Shown: one piece after another, positions 40,275 to 51,765 of the stretch | How positions within the stretch are numbered: position 1 is the stretch's first letter | Layout: every line of letters begins with the position of its first letter | Assembly (NCBI RefSeq): GCF_900496995.4 | Contig: NC_044029.1 | Coordinates: 16,864,001 to 16,928,000 of the forward strand | Length of the DNA stretch: 64,000 nucleotides | Origin: Aquila chrysaetos chrysaetos | Lineage: Eukaryota; Chordata; Aves; Accipitriformes; Accipitridae | Direction of reading: 5' to 3' | Program-made: the position numbers and the translations under genes | Notes under the pieces: generated by a model | Database searches by the model: none | Told to the model about the DNA's origin: nothing | The model's input: only the letters and a program-made list of their open reading frames with translations

Positions 40275-40772
40275 CGGGCGAAGAGCCCCTGCAGCACGAC
40301 CGGCCGGTGGCAGCCCCGGCACAGGGCTCACCTGAGCCTCAGCAGATGCTGTTGGAGAAGGGACGCGTGGCGTGCGAGCACGGGCAGAGGTGTGTGTAGG
40401 CTGGGATAGCCTGTGGATCCAAATACATACCCGCTGAACAGTATTTCAGTCACTACTCATTTCTGCAGAAAGCCGTTTGCTACTGCCTTTTTACTCAGGA
40501 GCGTTTATATTGTTTCAGAAATGACGTTCCAGGCTTATTACTTGGCAATTAAATTCCTTTCCTTTGCCAGACCTTAAGAAAACCCCTTTAAGTGACAAAT
40601 AACAATGTAAATCACTGTATCGGAATAGACAAAGTTCTTACCTGTCTTAAGGTCCCAGTTTAACGTCTTTCTAAAAGCTTTATGGTCAGATACTATTTTC
40701 CCCACGACGTTTCTCTTCAGTCACAAACTGACGGTTGCCTGCATCTTTTGAAGCTAAGAAAAATTAACCCCA

Positions 40773-40810
40773 CTGAATTCTGAAAACCGAGCTGAATTCT
40801 GAAAATCAAG
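40773..40810. repeat. 19-base tandem duplication
   Basis: CTGAATTCTGAAAACCGAG (40773-40791) is repeated as CTGAATTCTGAAAATCAAG (40792-40810), then a partial third unit CTGAAC. It lies at the left border of the WIF1 CpG island. Confidence 0.88.
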
Positions 40811-41645
40811 CTGAACTTGTCCTGCTTTCTCAAGGCAAACCCACCGCCAGTGAATTCCCAAGCGCAGGAGCAGCCCTCCCCCCCCCCCGCACCCCTCCGG
40901 GGGGACGGAGCGAACGCCCACCGAACGCCGCTCCCCCCTCCTCTCCCTCGGCTTCTTGGGGGGTCCCCGCCCGGCCGGAGCCGCCCCCCATCGCGCTGCC
41001 GGAGCGGGGACTGCGGGGGGCGATGTCCGTGCCCCCCCGCGCCCCGAGCAGCCCCCCCCCCGCCCGGGGCTTACCGGCGGCGGCCGGCAGGGGGCGGGCT
41101 CGCACCGGCGGCTCCCGGCCCCCCCGGGAGCCCCGGGGCGGTGGGAAGCAGCGGCCCCGCGGTTCCAGCAGGCGAGCGGAGAGCAAGCTCAGCCCCGGGG
41201 GTCCTCCGCGCCCTCGGGTGGGGGTGAGCACAGGCGAGCGGGCACCACAAAGCCCATTTTACCCCCAATCCGTACTAATTAGTAATAAAAGATCGCCGCT
41301 ATCTAATAAGGGTCTAGAGGGGGGGCGGTTCTGTTGGAGCACCTACGCTGGCTCCGGCTGTGGGAGCCCGAGCTGTGCCGGCCGGGCAAGTTCCTGGGGA
41401 ACCCCCCGGGAGTTTAGGAGAACGGTATTCCAGCCTGCCTTTGCCCGCGGACCTTCCCGGGGGAAACCCGGGCCCGTCGCTCCCTGCCCGTGTCCCCGCT
41501 CCCCCCCGGAAAATGCAGCCGAGCTGGGGGGGGAAAGGGATGTGACAGCGTCGGGAGGTGCACGGGTGCCTCAGGTGTGCTTGTGTACAGAACGTCGAGA
41601 GATGGCGTTTGGGTGTTCTGCCTCCTAATTACAGGCTATTCATGA

Positions 41646-41678
41646 ACGTATACGTATACACACACGTGTGCGCGCGCA
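41646..41678. promoter_or_regulatory. 33-base alternating purine-pyrimidine tract (Z-DNA candidate) with E-box
   Basis: Every base from 41646 to 41678 alternates purine and pyrimidine, moving from ACGTATAC units through CACACGTGTG to CGCGCGCA. The CACACGTGTG part (41661-41670) is a perfect palindrome centred on the E-box CACGTG. It lies about 1.6 kb upstream of the WIF1 start codon. Confidence 0.6.
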
Positions 41679-42898
41679 GTAGGTAAGCGTGCGTGTTTCT
41701 CTCCGGTACGCACACGCACGGTTCTGGGAAATCTGGCAATAAAATCCTGAGCAGACAGAACGAGAGAAACGGGGGAGCGGTACCTGCTCCGGGGCAGGAA
41801 CAGCGACACGGGGTCAGTGAAGTGATCCATCGACAGCCGCGGAAGGCTCCTCAGAAGGAGATGCCAGAACACCCATGGCACAGCATGTCAGTGGGAGGGC
41901 GAGGCTATTTCGTGTGTCGGACCATGAACCTTTTGCTCAAAAAGAATCACCATTACCAGTTTGGCTACACTCTTCGGACGTGAAAAAGAAAGGTAATGAC
42001 ACAGCTCGGGACCTTCTCCCCGTGTGTAAGCTGACACGGCAAACTCCACTCGAACAGAAAGCAGGACCAACTCCGTATTGTTTCCCGTGACCCGAAGAAC
42101 TCCGCTCCGGGCAGTTAATCCGGAGGTAACTTTTGCGGTCAGGCTAACAGGATGGGGTGGAGCACAGCAGCATCCAAGGCGGCACCCACAGGCAGAAAAT
42201 ACCCCCCAGCTCCTTCCAAGAACATGACGGACAGAAACTTGGGGCTTTTTACTCAAACTTTATCTATCCTGGTTAGCTTTAGCTTTTAAGAAAAGGCTTG
42301 GTTTTTTCTTATGAAAGAATGCAGGAAACTTAGAAACGCTACTTTTTGTCCCTTTAAAAGGCAGGATTCCATTTAAGTAACTTTTTGAACACAAAATTCT
42401 TTCAGCTTTCCCGAGTTTCTCTGTTGAGCCAGTACCAGTCCCTGCGTACACGGCAACGTTTTGGGGTTTGACTTCAGAGTCCGCACCGGTCCCGAGACCG
42501 CCGGGTAAACGCGAGGTGAAAGCCTTTTCCCTCTTCAGCACGTTGTCCCCTTCACCGCGCCGTTCCCTAGAGCAGGGCAGAGCTGTCCCCGCCACGCTCG
42601 CTCTGCGGCCTGGCCTGGCCTGGCCGGGGTGGGCGGGCGCCTTGCCCACCTTTGCCGGGTCCCGCCGGGAGCCCCCTCCCCAGCGGCTCCCACCTGCCCT
42701 TTCGGGGATGCTCCCCCGCGCCCCGACACCGCGGGTACCAGCCGACGGCCACCCACAAACTTCGTTTCTTGGCGCAGGCCCGGCTTCCCTCGGCGATGCT
42801 CCCGTGACCTTGCCAGGGTGCCGACGGCTGCGCCCCGGGGGGGGGGACACGAACACCGGGCGGCACCTCGTGCTCGGCACGTGCCCCGCACGGCGACA

Positions 42899-42917
42899 CC
42901 CCCCCCCCCCCCCCCCC
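42899..42917. repeat. Poly-C run of 19 bases in WIF1 promoter region
   Basis: Nineteen consecutive C on the plus strand, about 330 bases upstream of the WIF1 start codon. The complementary G19 can form G-quadruplexes. The exact length may be unreliable. Confidence 0.8.
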
Positions 42918-43247
42918 GCCTCCGTGGCACCTCTCCTCGCCGGTGCCCCCGCAGGAGCGGGCGGCCACCCCGGGGCAGCGGCGGGGGGGCTGCTGCTGAG
43001 TACCGAGCTCCGCCGCGGCCGCCCCGCCGCCCCGCCCGGCGGGGGAAGGAGCTCTCCGGCGAGCGCCAGGGCTCCCCGGCCGCCGGCGGGAGGCCCTGCC
43101 CGGCTGCGACGGCGCCCGCCCCGCCCCGCGCCCCGCGCCCCCCCCCTCCCGCCTCCCGCCGCCGCCGCCGCCGCCCCGCGGCAGAGGGCGGGCGCGGTGG
43201 CGGCGGGAGCGCGAGCGGCGGCGGCGGCGAGCGGCGGTGCGCGGAGC

Positions 43248-43380
43248 ATGGCCCCGGCGGGGCGGCTGTGCGCCGCGCTGCTCTGCGGCGCCCTCAGCCT
43301 CTGCAGCCTGCGGGCCGCGCCGCGGCAGCCCGACTCGCTCTACCTGTGGATCGACGGCCGGCAAGCGCGGGTCCTCCTCG
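43248..43380 (+). CDS. WIF1: WIF1 coding exon 1, Wnt inhibitory factor 1 (signal peptide and WIF-domain start)
   Basis: This exon encodes residues 1-44 and the first base of Gly45. WIF1 is a secreted antagonist that binds Wnt ligands outside the cell through its WIF domain, helped by five EGF repeats encoded by later exons outside this window. Residues 1 to about 24 form a signal peptide (hydrophobic [15 protein letters not shown], small residues before the likely cleavage). Then [17 protein letters not shown] opens the WIF domain and closely matches the vertebrate protein. The ATG has A at -3 and G at +4. The same frame is open for about 260 codons upstream, through the CpG island. The chosen start is the one that exposes the signal peptide. 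The exon ends at a GTAAGC donor, phase 1. Confidence 0.95.
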
Positions 43381-43507
43381 GTAAGCGGGGCCGCTCCGCT
43401 CCCCCCCCCCCGCCCCCGCACCCCCCCCCACCCCCCGGCCGGCGGCGGCGGCGGCGGGGCCCGGCCCGGCGGGGCTGCCGCCCACCGCGCCCCTTTGCCC
43501 TTCGCAG
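43381..43507 (+). other. WIF1: WIF1 intron 1 (127 bases)
   Basis: A very short, extremely C-rich intron bounded by GTAAGC and a TTTGCCCTTCGCAG acceptor. Because 127 is not a multiple of three, retention would shift the frame. Several C-runs at 43401-43436 sit near the start. Confidence 0.93.
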
Positions 43508-43647
43508 GCTTCGAGGAGGACGTTCTGATCGTGTCCGAGGGGAAGATGGCCCCCTTCACCCACGACTTCAGGAAAGCCCAGCAGAGGATGCCGGCCATCC
43601 CCGTCGGCATCCACGCCATGAACTTCACCTGGCAGGCGACGGGACGG
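43508..43647 (+). CDS. WIF1: WIF1 coding exon 2 (WIF domain, first half)
   Basis: The exon completes Gly45 and encodes residues 46-91. [20 protein letters not shown] and [20 protein letters not shown] followed by WQATGR are near-identical to the vertebrate WIF domain. NFT at residues 83-85 is an N-glycosylation sequon that corresponds to a conserved site in the family. The exon ends in phase 0 at GTAGGT. The rest of the WIF domain (expected to resume with an EYFYEF-type motif) and the five EGF repeats were not found before position 64000. Confidence 0.96.
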
Positions 43648-44609
43648 GTAGGTGCGGAGACGGGGCGGCGGACTGAGCGGCGAGGGGCGGGGGGCGGCTC
43701 CGTAAGCCCCGGCAGGTGCCTCGGCTCTGCGGGAGCTGAGGAAACCCTCTCCCGGCCGGGCCGGCCCCGGGCGCCGCCGCCGCCCCGTAACGCCGAGGGG
43801 TCCCGCGGCTCGGCCGGGGCGCTGGGAGGGCGAGCCCGCGGGTGGGGGGTCGTCCAGCGCCGGGGAGAGCCGGCGGGCTGGGGGGTGCGGGCAGCCCGGC
43901 AGGGCCCCCCGGGAAGACGGCAGCTGCCCTGGCCTCCGATCGCGTTTCACCGGGTCGGTAGTTCCGTGGTGCGATTGTCTTGAGCGTACGGACGCATCCG
44001 ACAGGTTGTTCGCGGGTCTCTGTTTCCTAATCGGGCGCGCTTAACTTGTGGCTCTGGTGGATAATAACGCTCCTCGCCAGACTTAATTGTACCGAGTTTA
44101 ATTGAAAACCTGCCTAAATCTGCAGCGTGTTGAGCCCCCTTGGAGTCCTCTGTTGAAAAGATAAGAATGCGTGACGTGTTTTCGTGAAGAAACATATGCG
44201 TGGTTTGACACGCTGACAACATATGTTAAATTTGCATAAAGCTGAAACACTTTAGCATACGTTATCACGGATACAGAAAAAAAATCATTGTAACGTAAGA
44301 ACGATGGATAAAGTTAATTCATTTTTACGATGCTGAACACTGACTTCATAGAATAAAGAGATTGGGAAGGATGAAATGATATTTACCTTCAAATATTCAG
44401 TGAAAATTGGTTGTATAATTCAGCTAATCGCAGCTTCACAAATTTGCTTGTGGTTTTGGTTGTTTTAAAATACTCTAACTACAGGACTCGTTTGGCTTTG
44501 AGGTGTTGTCTGAGGCCCTTGTAATTTTTGCTATCCTCCCAAAGCCTTTATGTTGAGGGAACGCTTCACCTCCTCTTTTAGAGAGGGAGGAGAATGTGGA
44601 GAGACAAAA

Positions 44610-44665
44610 CTTACTCACAAAGGCTAAGCGACTTGCTCAAGGTCTTTGGTGTTCCAGTCCAGCTT
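44610..44665 (-). mobile_element. Possible MIR-like SINE relic, antisense
   Basis: AAGGCTAAGCGACTTGCTCA followed by AGGTC resembles the reverse complement of the MIR core (TTAAGTGACTTGCCCAAGGTC). Only this core is recognisable, so the call is tentative. Confidence 0.4.
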
Positions 44666-45896
44666 TGCAGAGAAAACAACTTTGTACGCCAAGGGCTGGC
44701 ATTTAAATACCTAGAAATAATTAGGGTGTTTTGGGACTGTCTTTCCCGCTCCATTTCTCTGCCAGCTTCAGCTGCTGTCCATGATAAAACTGCCTCTTTT
44801 TGGAAAGGAGGATTGAGAGGTTAGACTGAACCCTGTCCTTCTTCTCTTGTCCTTCTTTCCTGTGCTCTCCTCTCCCTCCTTTGCTGCCTACAGGTAGCTC
44901 ATTAGGAAAAGATGATTGTAGCACTGACTTCAGTGAGAAGAGTCACAGGCTTAAAGGCAGCATAGACAAGTGTTGCCCTTGATGCAGCCTGCAGGATGAA
45001 ATCCCTTCTGAGCAGCAGCAAAGCTGTTGATTAACCCTTTATTCCTCCTCCTTTTTGCTGAATTACTGAATTACTGTAGACAAAACATAATTAGTAAGTG
45101 AAATACCTAAACGGTTAAAGTAGCGTCATTGCACTACTCCGTTCCTAGAACAGTGTATTAACTTCCAGATATTTATGGGTCAAACAAGTGTTAAAACCGA
45201 GCGACTCTGCCTCTGGAGATTGTCTCATCCCATCTAGCTACTCCTTACAAGTTCATCTGTGTGTACAGTCAATATAAACATTGCCACCCCAGCTTATGAC
45301 TGTGGATATTTAGATACTTACGCAGGTCTGCAGAGGAAGAGCAGGATTTCAGCCAGCAGCCTAAGCTAAGGAAGGAGTTTCAACCCCCTAGTGTGTTAGG
45401 AATTGGGGGAAAAAAGGGACATGCTTAGCATTCTAGAGAAAATGTCTACTGTTTGGTATCACAAACAGTCCTGTCTGGTTTTGCATCCCTTGGAGGTGTT
45501 TGGGTACCGCTGCCTGTTACTCACAGTTTTTGTCATCCTCTGTGGAAACCAGGGCACTCGCTGTCCCTATGCCACCCAGCCCTTTACATGATGAGAAGGG
45601 GCAGGAAAAAACATGCGTATTTCTTCTGTAGCCCATCGGGCAACAACATCATTGCCCACAGTAGTGTTGCAAAGAGAAGTAGGATAAAAGTTATTTGTGG
45701 CAAAAGAACACAGTTTCTCCACAATTTCCAATGTTTTATGAGGGGAAGAAATGAGTAAATTTTAACAGATTGTTTCAGTCTTCTGGTTTTAAGTATACAT
45801 GTTCTTAGAAGTTTCCGTCGACACATCCAGGAAAGTACTAAATACTTGCTACCTTTATTCTGGTAGAATACTTTTTTTCTGGGAATTTCCTAAGTC

Positions 45897-46028
45897 AGGG
45901 AGGGGGAAGTGGGAAGGGGAAAGGAAGAGAGGAGAGGGGAGGAGAGAACAGAAGGAGAGGAAAGGAAAGGAAGAGAAGAGGAAAGGGGAGAAGAGAGGCA
46001 AGAAAGGAAGAAGGAAAAGAAATGGAAG
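45897..46028. repeat. Polypurine tract of about 130 bases
   Basis: The plus strand is nearly all A and G across this span, with uninterrupted runs at 45911-45948 and 45950-45998 built from AGGA, GAGA and GGGGA units. Breaks are single T or C bases. Such tracts can form triplex (H-) DNA. Confidence 0.88.
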
Positions 46029-49000
46029 CTAGTACTCTTTGAAAGAAGAAAGGCATTCAAGATATTGAAGTGCTAGACTGCTTTCTGTAAGATACCTGTT
46101 AACTAGCATATAGTTGTCTCCTGTTTGGGAAAATGGAAGTAATTTCTTCTGTGAGTCTTGTATCTTGTGCCTTACAGACCTCCTAACCTTGTATCCCACT
46201 TGAGATTTGAAGATGTTTCTCTAGGGCTCCAAGGTTTGGGGGCTGTCAGTAGTATATGGCACAGCCTCTAGCAGTAGCTAGACCCTTTTTGGGTCTGTAG
46301 GTATCAGACTTCTCCTGAGTAGGTACAGCAGATCCTCTCTGTGTCCTTACGTGGTTCCTAGCCCTTTTATCAACAAGACGGGGTGTGAGCGAGCAGCTGG
46401 GTGGGTGCCCGGCAGCCAGCCAAGGTCAACCGACCACACCTGGGATCTCCAGCAGGGTAGGGCTGAGCCTCTCCTGACATGCGCCTTGCACCCCTCTTTA
46501 CACCTGTGGAAAGTGGGGATAAATATCCCGTGGGTAGATTCTATCCATCTGCTCCTGGGATAAGTAATGATCCAAGTTGTAGGTGAGTAAATAATCCAAG
46601 CCAGGGAGAGGCAATACTTCTCAGTCCCGGACTGCTGTGTATGTCCATCTTCTAGTTCAAAAATGTCTGCTGAAAGGAACATTTGAAGGACTAGATTATA
46701 CCTGTATTCTGTGTAAACTGAAGTAGTAAAAACCCACTGTGTTGAGATGTTACGTTTCTAATACAGTGGCCTTTGTGCCCTGGACCCATTTTATGTGGCT
46801 AAGATTTTGTATGGTAAACAAACAATTAAAGCCATTTTCACTAGAAAACATTAACCAAAGAAAAGCATTCATTGCTTTTAGTCCTTAGTCCATTAGTTCT
46901 AATTAATTATTAGGAAATACCAGGAGAAACCCCAAATTTATGGGTCTGAAGGTGCTGAATACCTGCTTTTTCTGGTGAAGTCAGGATGAGCCAGGGGTTA
47001 CGAGAAGGCTGGAGTACTGCAGAACGGGATTGTTATGTTTTTATGCACTCTCTGTTTTTACCTATGAATTTAAACGTAAGATTACAGATGTCATGTTCTC
47101 TTGGGAGAAAATGTAATCTGGATACATTGGTAGTTAAAGATTGCTCCTTGATTTGAAAGGTTTAAAAAAGCAAAAATCAGTGGTGATATATAGTGTACAG
47201 TAGGCATCTGTGTAACCACTAGAGCTCACTGGTGTGCTTCTCGCTCTTATTCTGTATGTTTTTTGCAAAAGAAAGGAAGGGTTTTGGGGGTCTTGCCGTC
47301 TGGGGAAGATTGATCGCACTTAAAGACTCCCCAGTGAGAGAGGAATAGATTCTATTACGCTAACGAATGCTGCGGCATGTTTCACTGTGTCCAGCAGTGG
47401 AAAGTACCAAAGATTGCAGTGATAACATCATCTCGACAGCATTTAGGAACTTATGACAGGTATTTAAGCTCCAAATCCACAGAAACCAATACATATGCTT
47501 AACTTCCAGTGGGACTTCTGACAGCAATAAAATTAAGTTCACACGTGAGTGCATGTTGGTGGGAGACAACCATGTCAAAAAAAAAGGTTGATCAGTGCAC
47601 AGGAAGCAATTGCTCGGTGACAGAGCAGCAGCCTTAATAGACAGGAGATGAAAAAAGAAACCAAAAAGCAAGTTGGAATTTTTGTTCTGTAGCAGTCTCT
47701 GGTCTGATCCACAGAAACAATCAGTCTGGGCCACAACCTGCCCAGTCTGCTTTCTTCCTTTCAGATACGGGAGAAGTATTTGGGGTCAGATGAATTACTG
47801 TAGCAGCTTGCTCCCTCTTCCCAAGTGTCATGAGCACCCCACGGCTCCTCTCCTGTTGCAGGGTTGAATGCGTGCTCATGATGTGATGCCCGAATACTCA
47901 GTCCTGTGCTGGTGCATGGCCCGTGTGACTGGAGGGTGCATGTATTTGTCTCATGGTGCGTGGATATCGCACGTGTATTACGTGCTGAAGAAGTATCCAG
48001 CCTTGTGCTGCTGGATGCACGCCGTTTTGCGATATGGCAGTGGTGGTTCTGCCCCGTGACAGGAGATGTGCAGGTGTGTACAAGGGGATCAAGCGCTGGG
48101 GAAGGGTCTTTGGTCTGCAAGTGCTTCTGGTCAGAGGAGCACAAGTGTCAGGAGATAAGGGGGCATCCCAGCACATAGTCCTCGAGGCCTTTAAAAGAGG
48201 CAATTGGACCTGACCCTACTGGAAAGGCTGGGTTGCTTCTGGTCAAAGAGTTATTGATAACCTTGAGGAAAGCAGAAAGATGCCCACCTCTTAAGACAAG
48301 GGGATGTATGTCACCAATGCGTTTTCTAACATCATTTCTATATTGTAAAGTGGAGTTTAGGAACGGTATATAATTACAGCTCCTGGAGGCTAGTTCTGTT
48401 CTCAGCAATGTGACCATCAACCCCAAATAGCTCAGTTGATTTCTCTGGAATTACCATATATTGCTGAGATGTAGCCTGACAGTGAAGATAAAATGGAATA
48501 TCCAGCTGTGCCAGGAGAAGTTTTGTTTCCTTGCCCAGAGGAAAGCTAACTGACTACCAATCTTAAGGCATTATTGATGCAACAGGGTGCTCCATTCAAA
48601 CATCACTATTTCCCTGATAAACTGAAAGAAAACAAAAAACAGTGAACTTCAAAACATGTAATTCTTCAAAGGAAACTTTTCTTCAAAGAAACTGCTGAAC
48701 TTTTTGTAAATATCTGATTCATACCCAGGGATTACAGTGATGCTTTTCAGCTTAAAAAAAGTCTCATAGGCACAAGTTAGGGTTTTTTTCCAATAAAAGT
48801 ATGGCTGTTCTGGAAGTTTGGTCAAGGCAATCGCATAAACTTGCACTCTTGGGATTTACAGTTGTACCTTCACTGCGGTTTCATGTCACCAAACAGAGGA
48901 AATACTTTGTTTTCTGACCTCTGTACCAAAATTTCCATGTGGAATGTGAAGATGTTTACATACTGTGAGCATGATTTTTAGACAGGGGCTTCTCATATCG

Positions 49001-51009
49001 AGAGCACAGCTCCAAACCTTTAATATTTAGATTCTGCTCAGCTGTGGTATTTTGCGTCTCAGTGTTGTAGACATGCCACCAGGGATCAAAGTAATGCTGT
49101 AGAGATCCCACTTTCTTAGTAAAGCAGGCATGTGCCAGCCATCTGTTGTATCTGCTGATAGAAAACAGCAGTAAAGTTTCTCAAAGTTTTGCCAAGACAA
49201 AAAGGGGGGGGATTTATTGCTCAGCAGAGATGAGTTACAAGGCACCTTGTAGTGTAAGCTACATCTGGTTTCCATAGTAATTTACATAGTGTATGTGTAC
49301 ACTACACAATTATTCTTTTTACACAGCAGTGTAAAGCTGTGTTAAATAAACCATTCTTCAAGATTTTCATTGTTTATCCTTTCTATAAATTTTCTAATAC
49401 ATTTTTAACAAAAAAGCTTAAGTAATAAAATATTTCCACTACTTTTACATTGGTAGCTGCATTGTACAACATAACTGTTGAAAAGCACTGGAACTAACAG
49501 GACACCCCAAGCTTCAAGACCATATTTTGTGAAAAAGTGCAGATTTCTCTCCCCATGCTACTAACAGTTTTTCTGAAATATAAAATCCAGGCTGTGTTGC
49601 TTTCCTCTTCTTTGTGGAAGTGAAAATGTTTTCTGTCAACATCACCTCTTTTTTACAGACAGTTTCCCAAGTATGTTCTTTGTGGTCTGAAGTTAATGCC
49701 ATCACAAGTGATGCCATGGAATGAAAAGTAAGAATGTGAACTAACTTGAAGAATTTTTAATGTGTTTAACTTCTTCTGTTGGTATCATGCTTTCCAAAGA
49801 GTTTTTTTTGGGTAGCTACGAGTACGAATGACTTGCTTCTAGCCAAGTGAATTATGTACGTGTAAAATAAATGTGAGAAACCACACTCTTCCTAGGGCAT
49901 GCAGATGTGTAAGGAATATGGTGTGACCTAGAGCTTTCATACCAGTGATATGTAGTAGGTATTTGCATCACATTGAACAGAATTTTAAGTATTATATATC
50001 TCAGCTCAGAGCAGTGAGTTCCTGATTAGTATTTTTAAAGCTTTCAAGAAAATGCATCCCAAAACCTTTTTTGTTTCGCCTTCCTGTGGCTTTACACTTG
50101 GCTTGCCGGGGTTTGTTCTTCTTTTATTTTACTTTTCATGTACAAATTCCACCTTTTGAAAGATGCTACTTTGCTTCTACTAGTCTCTTCTATTCTGCTG
50201 TTCAACCATGTTGGATTTTTTTGTTTTGCTGGCATTTTTTTGTTTGCTTGTTTGCTTTTTAAATATTTATTTGTGGCCAAACTCTTCAGTACATGAGACT
50301 GTAGCCCAAACACGGTGGAAAGTGCAGTCACCCAAAACACACAGCAGAGAACGGACAGTTGCATTGCAATACTTGGTCTTTCCATAACAAAACACACACT
50401 GTTCTTTGCAGTGAATGACATGTATAAAATGTAGTAGATGTCTGTTGCTGCAGGTGTATGTTTCAGTAAAAGATGAATATAGCTTTATTGGTATTTTCTG
50501 TTATGTAAATGGCTTTTTTGAAAATTGTAAGTGGTAGAAACACAAAATCACGTTTTGGATAGGTTGTTGAATGCACAGTTGACTTTGCGTTTTTTCCCTT
50601 CTGTTTGGTTTGACTGACATTTTGAAATCTTAATTGTAATAAACTGTGATTGCAGTAAAATGTATGTAATAATGTAGTGAAAGACTGGCTGCTCTTATAC
50701 AAAATAATGTTGAGATCCATGTACAAAAAGCACCTGGGCTAAGCTAACTGTACAAAGTCACAGAAGTCCTGCTCAGCGAGTACGCCTGCATTGAGATCGG
50801 ATGTATTTTCCCCTTGGTTGACACCCGGGCAGATGGTGTGTGCGAGGTGACGGTCCTGCGGGGCCCTTCTGCCTGCCTCACCAGTCCTCCCAGTCTCTAA
50901 TGAGTCCCGTCAGCCTGTAGAAGAACCTGCAGAAGATTTGTCTTTCTCCTTACACTTCACTTCACAGAAGAAAGCGCTAAATAGGCAAAACCAGACATGT
51001 CCTCAAATT

Positions 51010-51765
51010 TCTGCGAGGCATATTCCCGTCCCTTCGTGGCCCTTCGCCGGACCCGCTGCAGTACGTGCCTGCCTGGGTTGTACTGGGGAGCCCCGGACTG
51101 GACCCAGCGCTCCCGGTGTGTCTCCCAGGGCTGAGCAGAGGGGAAGGATCACCTCCCTCGGCCGGCTGGCAGCGCTCTGCCTGATGCAGCCCAGGAGGCT
51201 GTTTTGGCCGCCTTCGCCCCGAGGGCACGCGGCTGCCTCCTGCCCAACTTGGTGTCCACCAGCACCCCCAGGCGCTTTTCTGCCGAGCTGCTCTCCAGCT
51301 GGGTGGTCCCCAGCACGTCCTGGTGCCTGGGGCTGTTCCTCCCCAGGGGCAGGACTTTGCACTCCCCCTTGCTGAACTTCATGAGGTCCCTGTCCGCCCA
51401 TTTCTCCAGCCTGTCCAGGTCCCTCCAAATGGCAGCACGACTCTCTGGTATATCAGCCACTCCTCCGGGTCTTGTATCATCTGCAGACTCACTGAGGGTG
51501 CGCTCTGTCACAACGTCCAGGTCATTAATGAAGATGTTAAATGGTGTGAGACCTGCGGTACACCACGAGCGATGGCCTCCAGCTGGACCTGGCGCTGCTG
51601 CTGCTAACCCGCTGAGCCTGGCAGTGCAGCGGTCCACCTCACCTATGTAAATTCCACTTCCTCACTTCTTCTGTGGGGACGTTGTGGAAGACAGCGCTGA
51701 AAGCCGTACTAAAGTCAAGGTAAACAAAATCCACTGCTCTCCTCTCATCCCCCAAGCCAGCCATT
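51010..51765 (-). mobile_element. CR1 LINE fragment, decayed, antisense to WIF1
   Basis: Read on the minus strand it shows CR1 reverse transcriptase pieces in order: DFVYLDFSTAF, a GVPQ remnant, LTPFNIFINDLD, ADDT, RDLDRLEKWADRDLMKFS, AEKRLGVLVDTKLG and SRPREVILPL. The pieces fall in different frames, and the stretch between the first two is shortened, so it carries frameshifts and a deletion. The catalytic FADD motif reads SADD. The usual 3' terminal ATTCTATG repeats are not seen. It is GC-rich and clearly older than the copy at 25.4 kb. Edges are approximate. Confidence 0.85.

Larger units (their letters stand above)
23801..40849. other. LEMD3-WIF1 intergenic region
   Basis: Mostly non-coding DNA between the two CpG islands. 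Apart from the CR1 copy, the MIR-like relics and short tandem duplications listed separately, I see no gene. Its ORFs are short and overlap on both strands, without domains. A CpG cluster at about 35480-35670 and another at 40240-40400 stand out against the AT-rich background. Confidence 0.7.
40850..43950. promoter_or_regulatory. WIF1: WIF1 CpG island (two dense blocks)
   Basis: CpG-dense DNA runs from about 40.85 to 41.6 kb and from about 42.45 to 43.95 kb, with a milder stretch between. The second block covers exons 1 and 2. In mammals the WIF1 promoter is a CpG island well known to be silenced by methylation in tumours; the same organisation is inferred here. A GGGCGGG Sp1-type box lies at 43186-43192, about 60 bases before the start codon. 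No TATA box is visible nearby. Edges are estimated by eye. Confidence 0.82.

Noticed and set aside
40817..41628. Long overlapping ORFs on both strands in the WIF1 CpG island
   Set aside because: Low-complexity Pro/Gly/Arg-rich translations caused by GC-rich DNA lacking stops; no domain or splice model.
42260..43628. Minus-strand ORFs of 329 and 353 codons opposite the WIF1 promoter and exons
   Set aside because: Shadows of the CpG island and of WIF1 exons 1-2; composition follows the GC-rich DNA.
47761..48203. Overlapping ORFs on both strands in WIF1 intron 2
   Set aside because: No domain or homology recognised and frames overlap in both directions, as expected by chance.
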